From: Vibrio hyugaensis
GTDB lineage: Bacteria; Pseudomonadota; Gammaproteobacteria; Enterobacterales; Vibrionaceae
NCBI RefSeq assembly: GCF_002906655.1
Contig: NZ_CP025795.1
Span: 1,860,001 to 1,924,000 of the forward strand
DNA length: 64,000 nucleotides
Direction of reading: 5' to 3'
Shown piece by piece: positions 19,750 to 28,185 of the stretch. Below the pieces are notes generated by a model that made no database searches, was not told the DNA's origin, and saw only the letters and a list, made by a program, of their open reading frames with translations. How positions within the stretch are numbered: the first letter of the stretch is position 1; every line of letters starts with the position of its first letter. The translations under genes were made by a program, and so were the position numbers.

Positions 19750-19789
19750 AATTCTCATAAAATTCTCACAAGTTCTGTTCGAATTCTGT
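19750..19789 (-). promoter_or_regulatory. Four direct repeats at helical spacing (putative OmpR-type operator)
   Basis: AATTCTCA (19750), AATTCTCA (19761), AGTTCTGT (19771) and AATTCTGT (19782) are repeated with start spacings of 11, 10 and 11 bases, one DNA turn each. Two more ATTCTC copies occur at 19841 and 19860. Tandem half-sites at this period are typical of OmpR/PhoB-family regulators, and such a regulator is encoded in the operon read away from here. Confidence 0.5.
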
Positions 19790-19868
19790 CAACAGCACTT
19801 TTGTATTTACACTTCGCGCTATCCCCTCCTACAATGCGGTATTCTCTGTTTAAATCACGATTCTCACC

Positions 19869-20342
19869 ATGATTCATAACGTTCTGTCTGCCTACTATGG
19901 CGAAATCTACGGCATCGCTTTTTTCAACCACTACTTGAGCCATTGCGCCCAAAGTGAACAACAAACACTGTGGCAAACCTTGATTGAAGTGGAAGAGATC
20001 ACCGCAGAAAAGCTCAAACCTGTACTGCTGACAAATGGCATGGATATCGAAAATCGACACCAAGAGATGCTGGATAAAGGCTTTGCTGATGCAAGCAAAT
20101 GGATTGGTTTACCATGGCAAGAGTTGGTGGCGACTCTTCTGAAATGGGTGGAGCCTTATGAGGTCAAGTATCGAGAGTGGCATGAAGAAGTGAAAGCTTC
20201 ACAGCAGTATTCAATCGCTGAGCAAGAAGCTATCGAGTTGATTGCAGACCACGAAACGGCCATTTATCGCTGTTGGCAGCAATACCATACTGGTGAATCT
20301 GGCTTGCCTGCACTCAATGCATTTTTGGCAAAATATCGTTAA
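19869..20342 (+). CDS. Conserved hypothetical, helical protein
   Basis: 157 residues, not recognised. It is largely alpha-helical and acidic with many His, Glu and Trp residues (IAFFNHYLSHC, VEEITAEKLKP, IADHETAIYRCWQQY). Paired Glu/His positions on helices recall four-helix di-metal proteins, but I cannot assign a family. It has no signal peptide. It is divergent from the spondin operon, and the ATTCTC repeats lie within 120 bases of its start, so it may share control with that operon. Confidence 0.6.
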   Translation: MIHNVLSAYYGEIYGIAFFNHYLSHCAQSEQQTLWQTLIEVEEITAEKLKPVLLTNGMDIENRHQEMLDKGFADASKWIGLPWQELVATLLKWVEPYEVKYREWHEEVKASQQYSIAEQEAIELIADHETAIYRCWQQYHTGESGLPALNAFLAKYR

Positions 20343-20419
20343 AGCGAGACGGTGACACTTGAACCTCGTGAAACCGTACCAGACAATATCGTTATTCCGC
20401 TGCGCAGAACTGAACAATT

Positions 20420-21349
20420 ATGGTTAATCCAAAACTCATTGCCCTACTTCCTGATCTTGCTTCGTTTATCTTAGTGGTAAACGAAGGCAGTTTTACCGCT
20501 GCAGCCAAACAACTCGGCGTGACGCCATCGGCTTTAAGTAAGTTGATCACCCGATTAGAGCAAGCCCTCTCGGTCAAACTGTTTGAGCGCACGACTCGTA
20601 AGTTGATCATCACTCAAGCTGGGCAAAAGGTTTACGACCAAAGCATCGCAATGGTGAATGCCGCGCAGCAAGCCGTTGAGCTATCTGCGGAAGATCATGC
20701 CGAGCCCACAGGCGCACTCACAGTGGCAGCTCCTGAAGCATTTCTTAATTCGGTGCTTCAACCGTTTGTGTTGCCATTCCTAGAACGTTATCCAAATATT
20801 CAGCTTAAGCTGCGTGCAGCAGATGGTGAGATTGATCTTTTCCGCCAAGGTATTGATGTCGCGTTTAAGCTCACTGACAAACCCGATGAGAATCTGGTAC
20901 TCAAAGAGCTCAGCAAGACCAATCTCGTTTTATGTGCCTCTCCAGATTACCTAACCAAACACGGTATGCCTGAGCATCCGACTGAACTTGAGCAGCACGA
21001 TTGTATTTACCTTGCCGAGAACGACAAAGACAACATCTGGTCGTTCTTTAAAGAGGAAGCCTTTCATTCGATTGCAGTAAGTGGACGCTACGCTGTCAAC
21101 CACTCTCAAATGCGCTTGAACGGGGTTAAGTCTGGCTTGGGAATTGGGATCTTCCATGACTTCGTGATCAAAGACGCGTTAGAGCAAGGAGAAGTGGTGG
21201 AGGTATTGCCGGATTGGATGATCAAGAGTAACTACCATGGCGCTATCGCGATGCAGTATGCACAAACCAAATACATGCCTGCTCGTCTGCGCGTGTTTAT
21301 CGACTTCGTTAAGGAGCATTTAGTCTCCGAGGACACTAACCATGCTTGA
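20420..21349 (+). CDS. LysR-family transcriptional regulator
   Basis: 309 residues. The N-terminal HTH (FILVVNEGSFTAAAKQLGVTPSALSKLITRLEQAL, given here only in outline, residues 16-50) is followed by the LysR substrate-binding domain with LTVAAPEAFLNSVL near 100. Unlike many members it is not divergent from a target; the VOC gene lies 30 bases downstream on the same strand and may be co-transcribed. The effector and target are unknown. The first residues (MVNPKLIALLPD) are a little longer than usual; ATG 20420 has no strong ribosome site. Confidence 0.88.
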   Translation: MVNPKLIALLPDLASFILVVNEGSFTAAAKQLGVTPSALSKLITRLEQALSVKLFERTTRKLIITQAGQKVYDQSIAMVNAAQQAVELSAEDHAEPTGALTVAAPEAFLNSVLQPFVLPFLERYPNIQLKLRAADGEIDLFRQGIDVAFKLTDKPDENLVLKELSKTNLVLCASPDYLTKHGMPEHPTELEQHDCIYLAENDKDNIWSFFKEEAFHSIAVSGRYAVNHSQMRLNGVKSGLGIGIFHDFVIKDALEQGEVVEVLPDWMIKSNYHGAIAMQYAQTKYMPARLRVFIDFVKEHLVSEDTNHA

Positions 21350-21379
21350 GGATACGAGCCATGTTTGAAGAGGCTAACC

Positions 21380-21763
21380 ATGTTTAATGCCATTCATCAC
21401 GTCGCGATCATTTGCAGCGACTACCCAAGGTCAAAACGCTTTTACACTGAAGTGTTGGGGTTCAAAATCCTTGCTGAAAATTATCGTGAAGCCAGAGACT
21501 CATACAAGCTTGACCTCGCCTTACCTGACGGCAGCCAAGTGGAACTGTTTAGCTTTCCGGGCGCACCAGAGAGACCGAGCTTTCCTGAAGCACAAGGCCT
21601 GCGACATCTCGCGTTTTTGGTTAATGATGTTGAACAGGTGAAAGCCTACCTAGAATCGAATGACGTTGAAGTTGAGCCAATTCGTATTGACGAATTCACA
21701 GGCAAAGCATTTACCTTCTTCCAAGACCCAGATGGCTTGCCACTGGAGATTTACCAGAAATAA
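21380..21763 (+). CDS. VOC-family (glyoxalase-like) protein, YaeR type
   Basis: 127 residues from ATG 21380, preceded by GAAGAGG; this matches the length of E. coli YaeR (129). It has paired betaalphabetabetabeta modules of the vicinal oxygen chelate fold. Likely metal ligands are His in AIHHVAIICSDY, Glu in QVELFSFP, His in GLRHLAF and Glu in LPLEIYQK. It probably acts on a small metabolite such as a hemithioacetal; the substrate is unproven. It lies just after a LysR gene and before a strong terminator shared with the convergent PepSY gene. Confidence 0.88.
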   Translation: MFNAIHHVAIICSDYPRSKRFYTEVLGFKILAENYREARDSYKLDLALPDGSQVELFSFPGAPERPSFPEAQGLRHLAFLVNDVEQVKAYLESNDVEVEPIRIDEFTGKAFTFFQDPDGLPLEIYQK

Positions 21764-21765
21764 GA

Positions 21766-21791
21766 AGAGCCAGCACTTCGCTGGCTCTTTT
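21766..21791. terminator. Bidirectional terminator between convergent genes
   Basis: A perfect 9-bp stem AGAGCCAGC / GCTGGCTCT with loop ACTTC is followed by TTT on the + strand and TTCTTA on the - strand. It separates the VOC gene from the convergent PepSY gene. Confidence 0.85.
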
Positions 21792-21814
21792 ACTATTCCA
21801 CTCTTTACCTGTTA

Positions 21815-23254
21815 CTAATTCAACGCCGTTTTCAGCTTCTCGACGCGCTTGAACAACAGCCAATCGAGTGCGAGAACCGTAACAATCGCCAAACCGCCCA
21901 TCGGGAACGCCAGGCACAGTACGACTAACGTTGCCAAACCAAGCTTCCAAATGCCGTCTTGCTGAAACTTAGGTGGCGCACCCAATGCTGCACTGCGGCT
22001 AGGGCGACGAATCCACCACATCACCACACCTGTGATTGAGATTAAAATGAACGCCAAACAGAACACCACGTTGAGCACTTTGTTAAGCACACTGACATCA
22101 CCTTGGTGCAGTGACACGCCCGCCGCCATGAACTTGGCAAACAGACTGTAATCTTGCCATGTCACGTCCACCAACAAGCGACCGGAATATTGGTCAAAGT
22201 GACTAGTGCGATCTTGTCTTGGATCGGAAATATCACCGCCCATCGAGTTGGCAGCAACCGTATAAACGCCCGTCTCTGAACGTGGTAAGAAGAGTTTATA
22301 TCCAGTGAAGCCCATCAATTCTGCCTTGAGGATAATATCGTCAATCGACATCGCTTGATGGTTGCCCGCATAACCCACTTCTTGCTCCATATTCGCATGG
22401 TCATGCGCTGGTTTGTCTTTCGACTCTGGCACCGCTGCTAGCTCTAAGTTCCATGGCATTTCTTCTGCAGCGCCATGATTAAGGCCTTTATGCGTCAATG
22501 TCGATTCAGGCTTTTCACCCCACGAGTAATAGGTCGGGAAGGTATTCCACGCCTGCATCATTTTTGCGCCCCAAACTCCTGCCCAAGACAGGCCGGAGAT
22601 CAAAAAGAACAGCAGCACGATCGACAACACACCACCCAAGTTCGCATGCAGATCACGCATCAAAATACGAGTGCCGTTGCCAAAGCGGATTTTCAGAAAG
22701 CCAGCGCGGCTTGCATTATCTCTTGGTAGCCATAAGTACAAACCAGAAACCAAGAGTAAAATACCAAGGCTCGCTGCGATTTCTATCAAACGATCGCCCA
22801 AATCACCGATGAGCAAGGTACCGTGGATGCTGTTCATCAACTCATAAATACTGTCACCGCGATTGATAGTACCTTGCACGTCTCCGGTGTAAGGGTTCAC
22901 CGCAACAATCAATGAACGACCATCTTGCTTTTGAATTGAGAATCGATTGGCGACGTCTGATGTTTTTGCAGGCACAAATTGGGTGACATTATAATCAGGA
23001 TACGCCTGCTTTACTGATCCTAGTTGTGCGGAGATAGGTACGGTTTGCTCTTGTGGCGAAACTTGTAATGTCGTCTCATACAGAGCAAGTTCGATTTCAT
23101 CATCAAACAGCATCACTAACCCTGTAAGGGAAAGCATGAGCATAAATGGAATGACGAACAGTCCTGCGTAGAAGTGCCATCGCCACGTCATAAAGTAGAT
23201 GGATTTTGCGCGCGAGGCTTCCTTGAGTTGAGGCTTTGCCGAGTTTCTCAACAT
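21815..23254 (-). CDS. PepSY-associated TM protein (iron-uptake reductase type)
   Basis: 479 residues. It has four main membrane helices (about 28-50, 165-185, 215-240 and 395-415) and a hydrophobic C-terminal pair. The N-terminal WRWHFYAGLFVIPFMLMLSLTGLVMLF is the family signature (residues 24-50), and PepSY modules lie in the periplasmic loops. Some members are inner-membrane reductases acting on ferric siderophores or flavin/heme partners. A small DUF2946 gene lies upstream in the same direction, a common pairing near copper or iron transport genes. No TonB receptor gene is visible here. Confidence 0.85.
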   Translation of the reverse strand: MLRNSAKPQLKEASRAKSIYFMTWRWHFYAGLFVIPFMLMLSLTGLVMLFDDEIELALYETTLQVSPQEQTVPISAQLGSVKQAYPDYNVTQFVPAKTSDVANRFSIQKQDGRSLIVAVNPYTGDVQGTINRGDSIYELMNSIHGTLLIGDLGDRLIEIAASLGILLLVSGLYLWLPRDNASRAGFLKIRFGNGTRILMRDLHANLGGVLSIVLLFFLISGLSWAGVWGAKMMQAWNTFPTYYSWGEKPESTLTHKGLNHGAAEEMPWNLELAAVPESKDKPAHDHANMEQEVGYAGNHQAMSIDDIILKAELMGFTGYKLFLPRSETGVYTVAANSMGGDISDPRQDRTSHFDQYSGRLLVDVTWQDYSLFAKFMAAGVSLHQGDVSVLNKVLNVVFCLAFILISITGVVMWWIRRPSRSAALGAPPKFQQDGIWKLGLATLVVLCLAFPMGGLAIVTVLALDWLLFKRVEKLKTALN

Positions 23255-23408
23255 ATGTATTTTCCTTTTTTCATAGTTAAACGCCCAAATTCAGCCAAAA
23301 GAATCCTGCACATACGCATTTGTATGCGGCGCTATTTGACGAAGATTCGGGAGTACCACTGCTCGAAGTGGCAGTGTTGTTGGCTTTATTTACTTGTAAT
23401 TGTTTTTG

Positions 23409-23768
23409 TTATGAGAAAAAGGAAATTGGGGGAGCACGAGGAACTGGCGTTTCAAATCGCACACTTAGAGCCAAATAAGTGTAGCTGTCAGAAATCACCG
23501 AGCTCAGTCTTGAAAGTATCGGTGTCGTTGGAAGTGTATCGTGATGAAAAGTCGAGAAGTGGCTAAAAGGACAAGGCTTGCCTTTATGGCTGACAGAATT
23601 GTCGCCCTCTTCTATCTGAACCAATTCAAAGCCGTTAAGCGTACATAACGTCGCCCACACACCCATGCTGTTACCATGAGCATTGATAACAGGCATCAGC
23701 GTCACTAGTACCCAACTTAGAGCGCTAGCGAATAGCATGGAGCGGTAAAAAGGAATTAATCTACGCAT
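23409..23768 (-). CDS. DUF2946-like small secreted/membrane protein
   Basis: 119 residues. The N-terminal hydrophobic stretch (10-30) ends in VINAHG and may be a signal anchor. A CPF-S-H segment near residue 65 and a second hydrophobic stretch near 90 resemble DUF2946 proteins, which often neighbour metal-uptake genes and carry C-P and His residues likely to bind metal. The C-terminus (PVPRAPP) matches the tail style of that family. It lies 154 bases upstream of the PepSY gene on the same strand and may be co-transcribed. The assignment is by pattern only. Confidence 0.6.
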   Translation of the reverse strand: MRRLIPFYRSMLFASALSWVLVTLMPVINAHGNSMGVWATLCTLNGFELVQIEEGDNSVSHKGKPCPFSHFSTFHHDTLPTTPILSRLSSVISDSYTYLALSVRFETPVPRAPPISFFS

Positions 23769-23884
23769 AACGGTAACTTAACAAATTTCACATAGCGTAA
23801 CCAATTCTGAGTAGTAGCTCAAAAACAGGATCAATAAGTGGCTGCTACCTCACAGGTTTTCTTGAATACCTCGATTGACAGGCA

Positions 23885-23911
23885 CAAAAAAGCCCGCCGA
23901 AATGGCAGGCT
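23885..23911 (-). terminator. Terminator after the cytochrome b562-like gene
   Basis: On the - strand AGCCTGCC pairs with GGCGGGCT (one T-G wobble) around loop ATTTC, followed by six T's. It lies 30 bases after the stop at 23942. Confidence 0.8.
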
Positions 23912-23941
23912 GATGGTCATTTCTTCAATTTGGATAAACGG

Positions 23942-24331
23942 TTAGCTAAACAGTTTGCTCCAAATACTTGGGTTGCGTTTGTCGTGGTACTCTTCACGAA
24001 GACTATCGATTTCACGCAGTTGGTTTTTCGCCTCTTCTAGCTTGCCCGCATCAAGATCCGCTTCAATCTTATCTAACGTTACCGTCAGCTTGTTAAAGCC
24101 TTCTAGGTAGATATCGAACTTCTCTGGTGGGTAATTACCACGCTTAGATTGTTCAACGATCGCTTGCAAGCTATCAATCGCAAATTTCATGGTTTCAACA
24201 TCAGACGCTTCTGCCGCCTGTTTGAATTCCATCTTCATCTGCTTCATGTTTTGTTTTAAATCGACGGCTTCTGCCATTGCGTACGTTGAGCCAAACGCAA
24301 TCACACACCCCAACACTAAAGGACGTAACAT
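23942..24331 (-). CDS. Cytochrome b562-like periplasmic protein
   Basis: 129 residues from ATG 24331 with GGAGAAG upstream; the longer frame has no ribosome site. A signal peptide MLRPLVLGCVIAFGSTYAMA is followed by a mature four-helix protein of about 107 residues, the size of E. coli cytochrome b562. The Met ligand position is kept (DLKQNMKQMK) and so is the C-terminal His (REEYHDKR), matching Met7 and His102 of b562. It should bind one non-covalent heme and carry electrons in the periplasm; its partner is unknown. The mid region (KRGNYPPEKFDIYLEGFNKL) also fits. Confidence 0.85.
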   Translation of the reverse strand: MLRPLVLGCVIAFGSTYAMAEAVDLKQNMKQMKMEFKQAAEASDVETMKFAIDSLQAIVEQSKRGNYPPEKFDIYLEGFNKLTVTLDKIEADLDAGKLEEAKNQLREIDSLREEYHDKRNPSIWSKLFS

Positions 24332-24431
24332 CTTCACTTCTCCATTGAATGCCGAATTCTGAGTCGGCTTTTTAATGCGAGCAGTGTAAAGCAATCCCTT
24401 AACACTTGCATAACCAAAAATGTAATCAAGT

Positions 24432-25187
24432 TTATGCGTTGCGAATCTCGTCATACTCTGCAATTGGCATACGGCCACGCAGCTCTAAGAAGGCTAAGAA
24501 TTGCTGTGCTGAGTGGGTGATAACCTTGCTACTGTCGATGCCGACTTTGTCCATTAACTCACCAACCAAGCTCAAGTTACCCACATCGTGGCAAAAGTGC
24601 GCATCACTGCCTGTGGTGAAGAAGACACCGAGCTCTTTACCGATTTGTGCAATCTCATGGCAACGGTCTACGCTGCCAACACGGCTGTTACCTTTCAGCG
24701 TGGTGTTATTGATCTCAATTGCGACATTGTGCTCTTTGGCGCACTTCAGCACCGCTTCAAAATCGAAGTCAAAGTTTGGATTACCCAAGTGGCCTAGCGC
24801 ATCAACACGACCGTTTTTGATGATGTTCAACAGCGCTTCGGTGTGTATAGCTTTGTCAGCAGGGCGGAACACTGGTTCATGAAAGCTCGCAATTACCCAA
24901 TCCAAATTTCGATCGACACTATCTGGAATGTCGATATCACCTTTGGTGTTCATAATATTGGATTCAACGCCGCGAATGATGGCAACACCTTCAAGAAAAC
25001 GCGGCAGAATTTTCTGGTTAGAGAAGAACCAGTAATGAGGCGCACCCGGCATTGATTCAGCATGATCGGTAGTACAGAACATATCGAGCCCATTCTCTTT
25101 TGCCGATTTTGCGTTTTCAATCAACGTACTGTATGCGTGACCGCTGGCGTACGTATGCGTGTGGGTATCAACCTTAAATTCCATCAT
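24432..25187 (-). CDS. ycdX: PHP-domain phosphoesterase (YcdX family)
   Basis: 251 residues. It matches E. coli YcdX throughout: the metal-binding [15 protein letters not shown] near the N-terminus, [40 protein letters not shown] and [11 protein letters not shown]. These histidine and aspartate clusters bind a trinuclear zinc site and hydrolyse phosphate esters. In enterobacteria YcdX has been linked to swarming, which is of interest beside a swarming cluster, though the link here is only inference. The start is ATG 25187 (a TTG precedes it), with GAGAG upstream. Confidence 0.9.
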   Translation of the reverse strand: MMEFKVDTHTHTYASGHAYSTLIENAKSAKENGLDMFCTTDHAESMPGAPHYWFFSNQKILPRFLEGVAIIRGVESNIMNTKGDIDIPDSVDRNLDWVIASFHEPVFRPADKAIHTEALLNIIKNGRVDALGHLGNPNFDFDFEAVLKCAKEHNVAIEINNTTLKGNSRVGSVDRCHEIAQIGKELGVFFTTGSDAHFCHDVGNLSLVGELMDKVGIDSSKVITHSAQQFLAFLELRGRMPIAEYDEIRNA

Positions 25188-25271
25188 CAACTCTCTTGGT
25201 GCGCAAATTGGCGGCTATTGTATACCCACAGGGAAGCGGTCGTCAGCCCAATATTGGGACGAAATCTAATC

Positions 25272-25711
25272 TTATTCCTCACAGATAGTTTTAATCAGCG
25301 GCAATGCTTTCTCCCAACCATGATTGAACATCGACACAAAATCACTATGGGTAGAAATGGTGATACTGAGCAACAAGCGATCTTGCAGCATATCGATCTG
25401 GTAGATCTCTCGTGATCCGATCCACTTAGAAGCCAAGTCAGCGTCTAATTGCTGCCTATTGTCTGGGTTAAAGATGGCAACATGATGAAACTCAAGTTTA
25501 TGCAGTGGCAAAACAGTGTCCACTACTGCCCGAGTCCCCCCATGTCTGGGTCGTAAAACGTAATATCCCCTCCCTCTTCCCAGTCACCATCAAATTGAGA
25601 TTGCGGTGAAAAAGCTTGTGCCCATCGTTTGTACAATTCGATATCCGTCAGCACGCTCCATACGCGCTGCGGCGTGGCTGCAATCTCGACGTGATAATTT
25701 AAAGTCAGCAT
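25272..25711 (-). pseudogene. SRPBCC-family gene interrupted by a -1 frameshift
   Basis: The N-terminal part (25711 to stop at 25523) reads MLTLNYHVEIAATPQRVWSV, a START/AHSA1-like domain. The C-terminal part continues in another frame down to 25272. The change occurs at a run of six G (complement of 25536-25541): one more G would give DPDMGGTRAVVDTVLPLH and a continuous protein of about 146 residues. A good ribosome site (GAGGGAG) precedes the ATG. It may be a true pseudogene, a phase-variable gene or an assembly error. The intact protein would bind a hydrophobic ligand. Confidence 0.8.
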
Positions 25712-25936
25712 GTTTTCTCCCTCTGCACCTTTCTTGACGCTAGTTCATTCTGATCAAAAATCAACCAATTCAACAATAACTGTCAGGATATTTGCGAAGC
25801 TCGACATCAACGGTACAACTTGGCATACAAAAGCCCCATCAGGATGACGTTTAGCAGTTAGTGCATTTTTAATACAATCCTGCCAACTCAATATTTGACC
25901 CTTTCGATTAAACTGGGCTTACAGATTGAGACAACC

Positions 25937-26152
25937 ATGAAGCAAAGCACTAACAACGGACAAAACATGAATGGCTTAGAAAACGGCGAACTTCAATACA
26001 TAAAGCAACGCATAAATGAAATGAAGCCGGAGCAATTACGTGAAATCAAAAGCGTAATTGAGTTTAGAAGGAAAGCGCTGCTCGATGAGACACCACTTAT
26101 CTCTGCTGAAGAGATGGAGTTCATCGACATCATGTTCAAGAAAATGGAATAG
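25937..26152 (+). CDS. Small hypothetical protein upstream of an EAL-like gene
   Basis: 71 residues from ATG 25937; the frame stays open further upstream but without a better start. It is charged and helical (ELQYIKQRINEMKPEQLREIKSVIEFRRKAL), with a likely amphipathic helix or short coiled coil at 20-50 and an acidic end (SAEEMEFIDIMFKKME). I do not recognise it. It ends 7 bases before the divergent EAL-like gene, so the two are almost certainly co-transcribed and may act together. Confidence 0.65.
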   Translation: MKQSTNNGQNMNGLENGELQYIKQRINEMKPEQLREIKSVIEFRRKALLDETPLISAEEMEFIDIMFKKME

Positions 26153-26159
26153 TGGAAAC

Positions 26160-26870
26160 ATGTGTTTTTTGATTGAAGATTACTTAAACAAGAAAAACAA
26201 CGGCATCAACCTAACTGACATCAATTACAAACTGCAAGAAATTGTGGATGCCGTTGGGAAAAATCTAGGTTATGAGGTCCTTATCAATCCTAGCAACCTG
26301 TCCAAAAAAACCGCAAACGAAGTGTACAATCGAGAAATCAAATACCCTCATATGAGCCGAGCCTTAATTGCACGGTTAGACAAGTACATTACTCGTCACT
26401 CGCTCGACTTTAAGGGAAAATATTTATTCATTAACTTAGAGCGTAGTAATCTTTGCGATAAATATTTGTTGTGTGACATCGTCATTCTTAAAAACAGCCT
26501 AGAAGCACTAAAAGCGAACTTAGTTATTGAAATTACGGAGAGAGACTCATGTAAAGATTGCGCTTCCATAAAGAAAGGATTTGAGTTTCTGCAAAAACAA
26601 AAAGTATTGTTGGCAGCAGATGATTACGACTTGGAATCTGATTTCAGAGAACAAGAATTATTATCTGGTTTTTATCACTTCATAAAGGTAGAGCACTCTG
26701 CTGAAACCAATTTCTATAGCAGAGTGCTTAAGCTAAGTAAGAGAACTCGCACAAAATTAATCATTGAGCGAGTTGAAACGAAAATGGAACGCAAGCAAAT
26801 CACTCAAAACGACGTCCCATTCTGGGGGTTACAGGGGTTCTTGTATACCACCCATTATGTGAGTCTTTGA
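26160..26870 (+). CDS. Divergent stand-alone EAL-like protein
   Basis: 236 residues from ATG 26160. The whole protein reads as an EAL domain that has drifted. EVL at 39-41 stands for ExL, Asn92 lies in LFINLERSNL, Glu124 in LVIEITER, Asp154-Asp155 in AADDYD, Lys176 in FIKVE, Glu203 in IIERVET and Gln225 in GLQGFLY. The Arg after ExL and the FGTGYSS loop are lost, so catalysis is doubtful but ligand binding is possible. Size and stand-alone form recall YdiV, an EAL-like flagellar regulator. Its stop lies 6 bases from the stop of the convergent HTH gene. It has lower GC than neighbours. Confidence 0.7.
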   Translation: MCFLIEDYLNKKNNGINLTDINYKLQEIVDAVGKNLGYEVLINPSNLSKKTANEVYNREIKYPHMSRALIARLDKYITRHSLDFKGKYLFINLERSNLCDKYLLCDIVILKNSLEALKANLVIEITERDSCKDCASIKKGFEFLQKQKVLLAADDYDLESDFREQELLSGFYHFIKVEHSAETNFYSRVLKLSKRTRTKLIIERVETKMERKQITQNDVPFWGLQGFLYTTHYVSL

Positions 26871-26876
26871 GGAGGC

Positions 26877-27827
26877 TTAATCCTGACGAGAGTTCTTGAT
26901 ACTACACAAGTTACAATCTACATGGTCACACAACTTTAAACAACGAAGTTTCTTTTTGATTTTTGGTATTAAAATAGGGTTCGCAATCGATCGAATAATA
27001 TCAAGCTTAACAAGATACAAGCCAATTTTCTGTGTACTATCTGTTGGTGGATAATATTTCACCTCTTCAGCATTAAATATCTTTTTTGCAAATTCAAAAA
27101 TTGGATATCCGGCAATAAAAATATAGGCATAATCTTTAGACTTATATTGTTCCACTAAATAATAACAAATTGCTTGAACAACCAATTCAAAGAAGTGAGT
27201 GGAGTTCATAGCGTAACCTAGCTTTACTAAACAGCTACGTTTTAATTCACTTTCTGGAATAGAGATGAAAGAACGGAGGTTATCTAACTTCTCCAAGTCT
27301 AAAATGAATGCCCAATGTCCAACGACTTCACCCTGACTGTTTTTTAATAGGATACCATTGTACTTGATATCATTTTTCATGGCATATAGATCGTCAATAA
27401 AGCCACGTAATGCTGACACATTGTCGTAGAAATCATGGAACAATTCGATATGTTCATAATAAGTGTGAGATTTTATTTCACTGGTAATTGTCTCTGATAC
27501 GCGAGTATAAGACAGTGCGGTCAAAGAAAAATCAAATCCCTTAATAAGGTTAGTCAGCACTGCCGAGTAACGAGATGGGCTCTTTTGCTCATTCTCATCA
27601 ATCGTAATAATGATATCTGCAAGATCTTGTTCAAGAGATTTGGCAATCAAAAACTGCTTGTACAGGGGTGGGACAACTTTACCAGTCAGCCACCGACTGA
27701 GCGTAATTGAATCTAAACCTTTAAAGTCATCGTAATATGACTGCTGTAATATCGCAATCAACTCTTTTCTAGAAATGCCTCGCTCCTCTAGCCAAGAAGC
27801 AAGTTCCCTTTCAAAATTGTAACTCAT
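26877..27827 (-). CDS. HTH protein with large C-terminal domain and Cys-rich tail
   Basis: 316 residues, not assigned to a named family. Residues 5-60 form an XRE-like helix-turn-helix (LASWLEERGISRKELIAILQQ, then ITLSRWLTGKVVPP). Residues 80-290 form a mixed alpha/beta domain, with GEVVGHWAFILDLEKL and a helix FFELVVQAICYYL that recall an acyltransferase-like (GNAT) fold; this is a guess. The tail carries Cys296, Cys300, Cys305 and Cys308 (C-x3-C-x4-C-x2-C), a possible metal or redox site. It is convergent with the EAL-like gene and has 358 bases of AT-rich DNA upstream. Confidence 0.6.
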   Translation of the reverse strand: MSYNFERELASWLEERGISRKELIAILQQSYYDDFKGLDSITLSRWLTGKVVPPLYKQFLIAKSLEQDLADIIITIDENEQKSPSRYSAVLTNLIKGFDFSLTALSYTRVSETITSEIKSHTYYEHIELFHDFYDNVSALRGFIDDLYAMKNDIKYNGILLKNSQGEVVGHWAFILDLEKLDNLRSFISIPESELKRSCLVKLGYAMNSTHFFELVVQAICYYLVEQYKSKDYAYIFIAGYPIFEFAKKIFNAEEVKYYPPTDSTQKIGLYLVKLDIIRSIANPILIPKIKKKLRCLKLCDHVDCNLCSIKNSRQD

Positions 27828-28185
27828 AACCTCACCGTCAAGAATGTATTTATATTTATTATCGACCTATCGCATTCAAATTATCTCCAATAACATTTCA
27901 TGCAGTAACTCATATTATTTATTCGTTATCTGATTTGAAACTCAAATTCAATAGGTTTAGGTAAAGCGTGAATATTACACCAATGTGGTAATGAATCAGG
28001 TTAGCAGCGTTTCTGATAGTAAGATCTTCATGCTAACACACTCTGCTTTTAGTAACGGTATTATATGGTGCACGCTAGGTGAGGTTGTGCAAATAAAAAT
28101 AATTTGCTAAGTAAAAATATAGTGAAAGTAACTCTATTTATTAAGAATAAAAAAATGATTGTTAGATGCTTTAATTTAACATTCC
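27828..28185. other. AT-rich intergenic region upstream of the HTH gene
   Basis: 358 bases with no supported gene. It must contain the promoter of the HTH gene (- strand) and the 3' end of the EamA transcript. I found no strong terminator hairpin or operator-like repeat in it. Confidence 0.5.
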
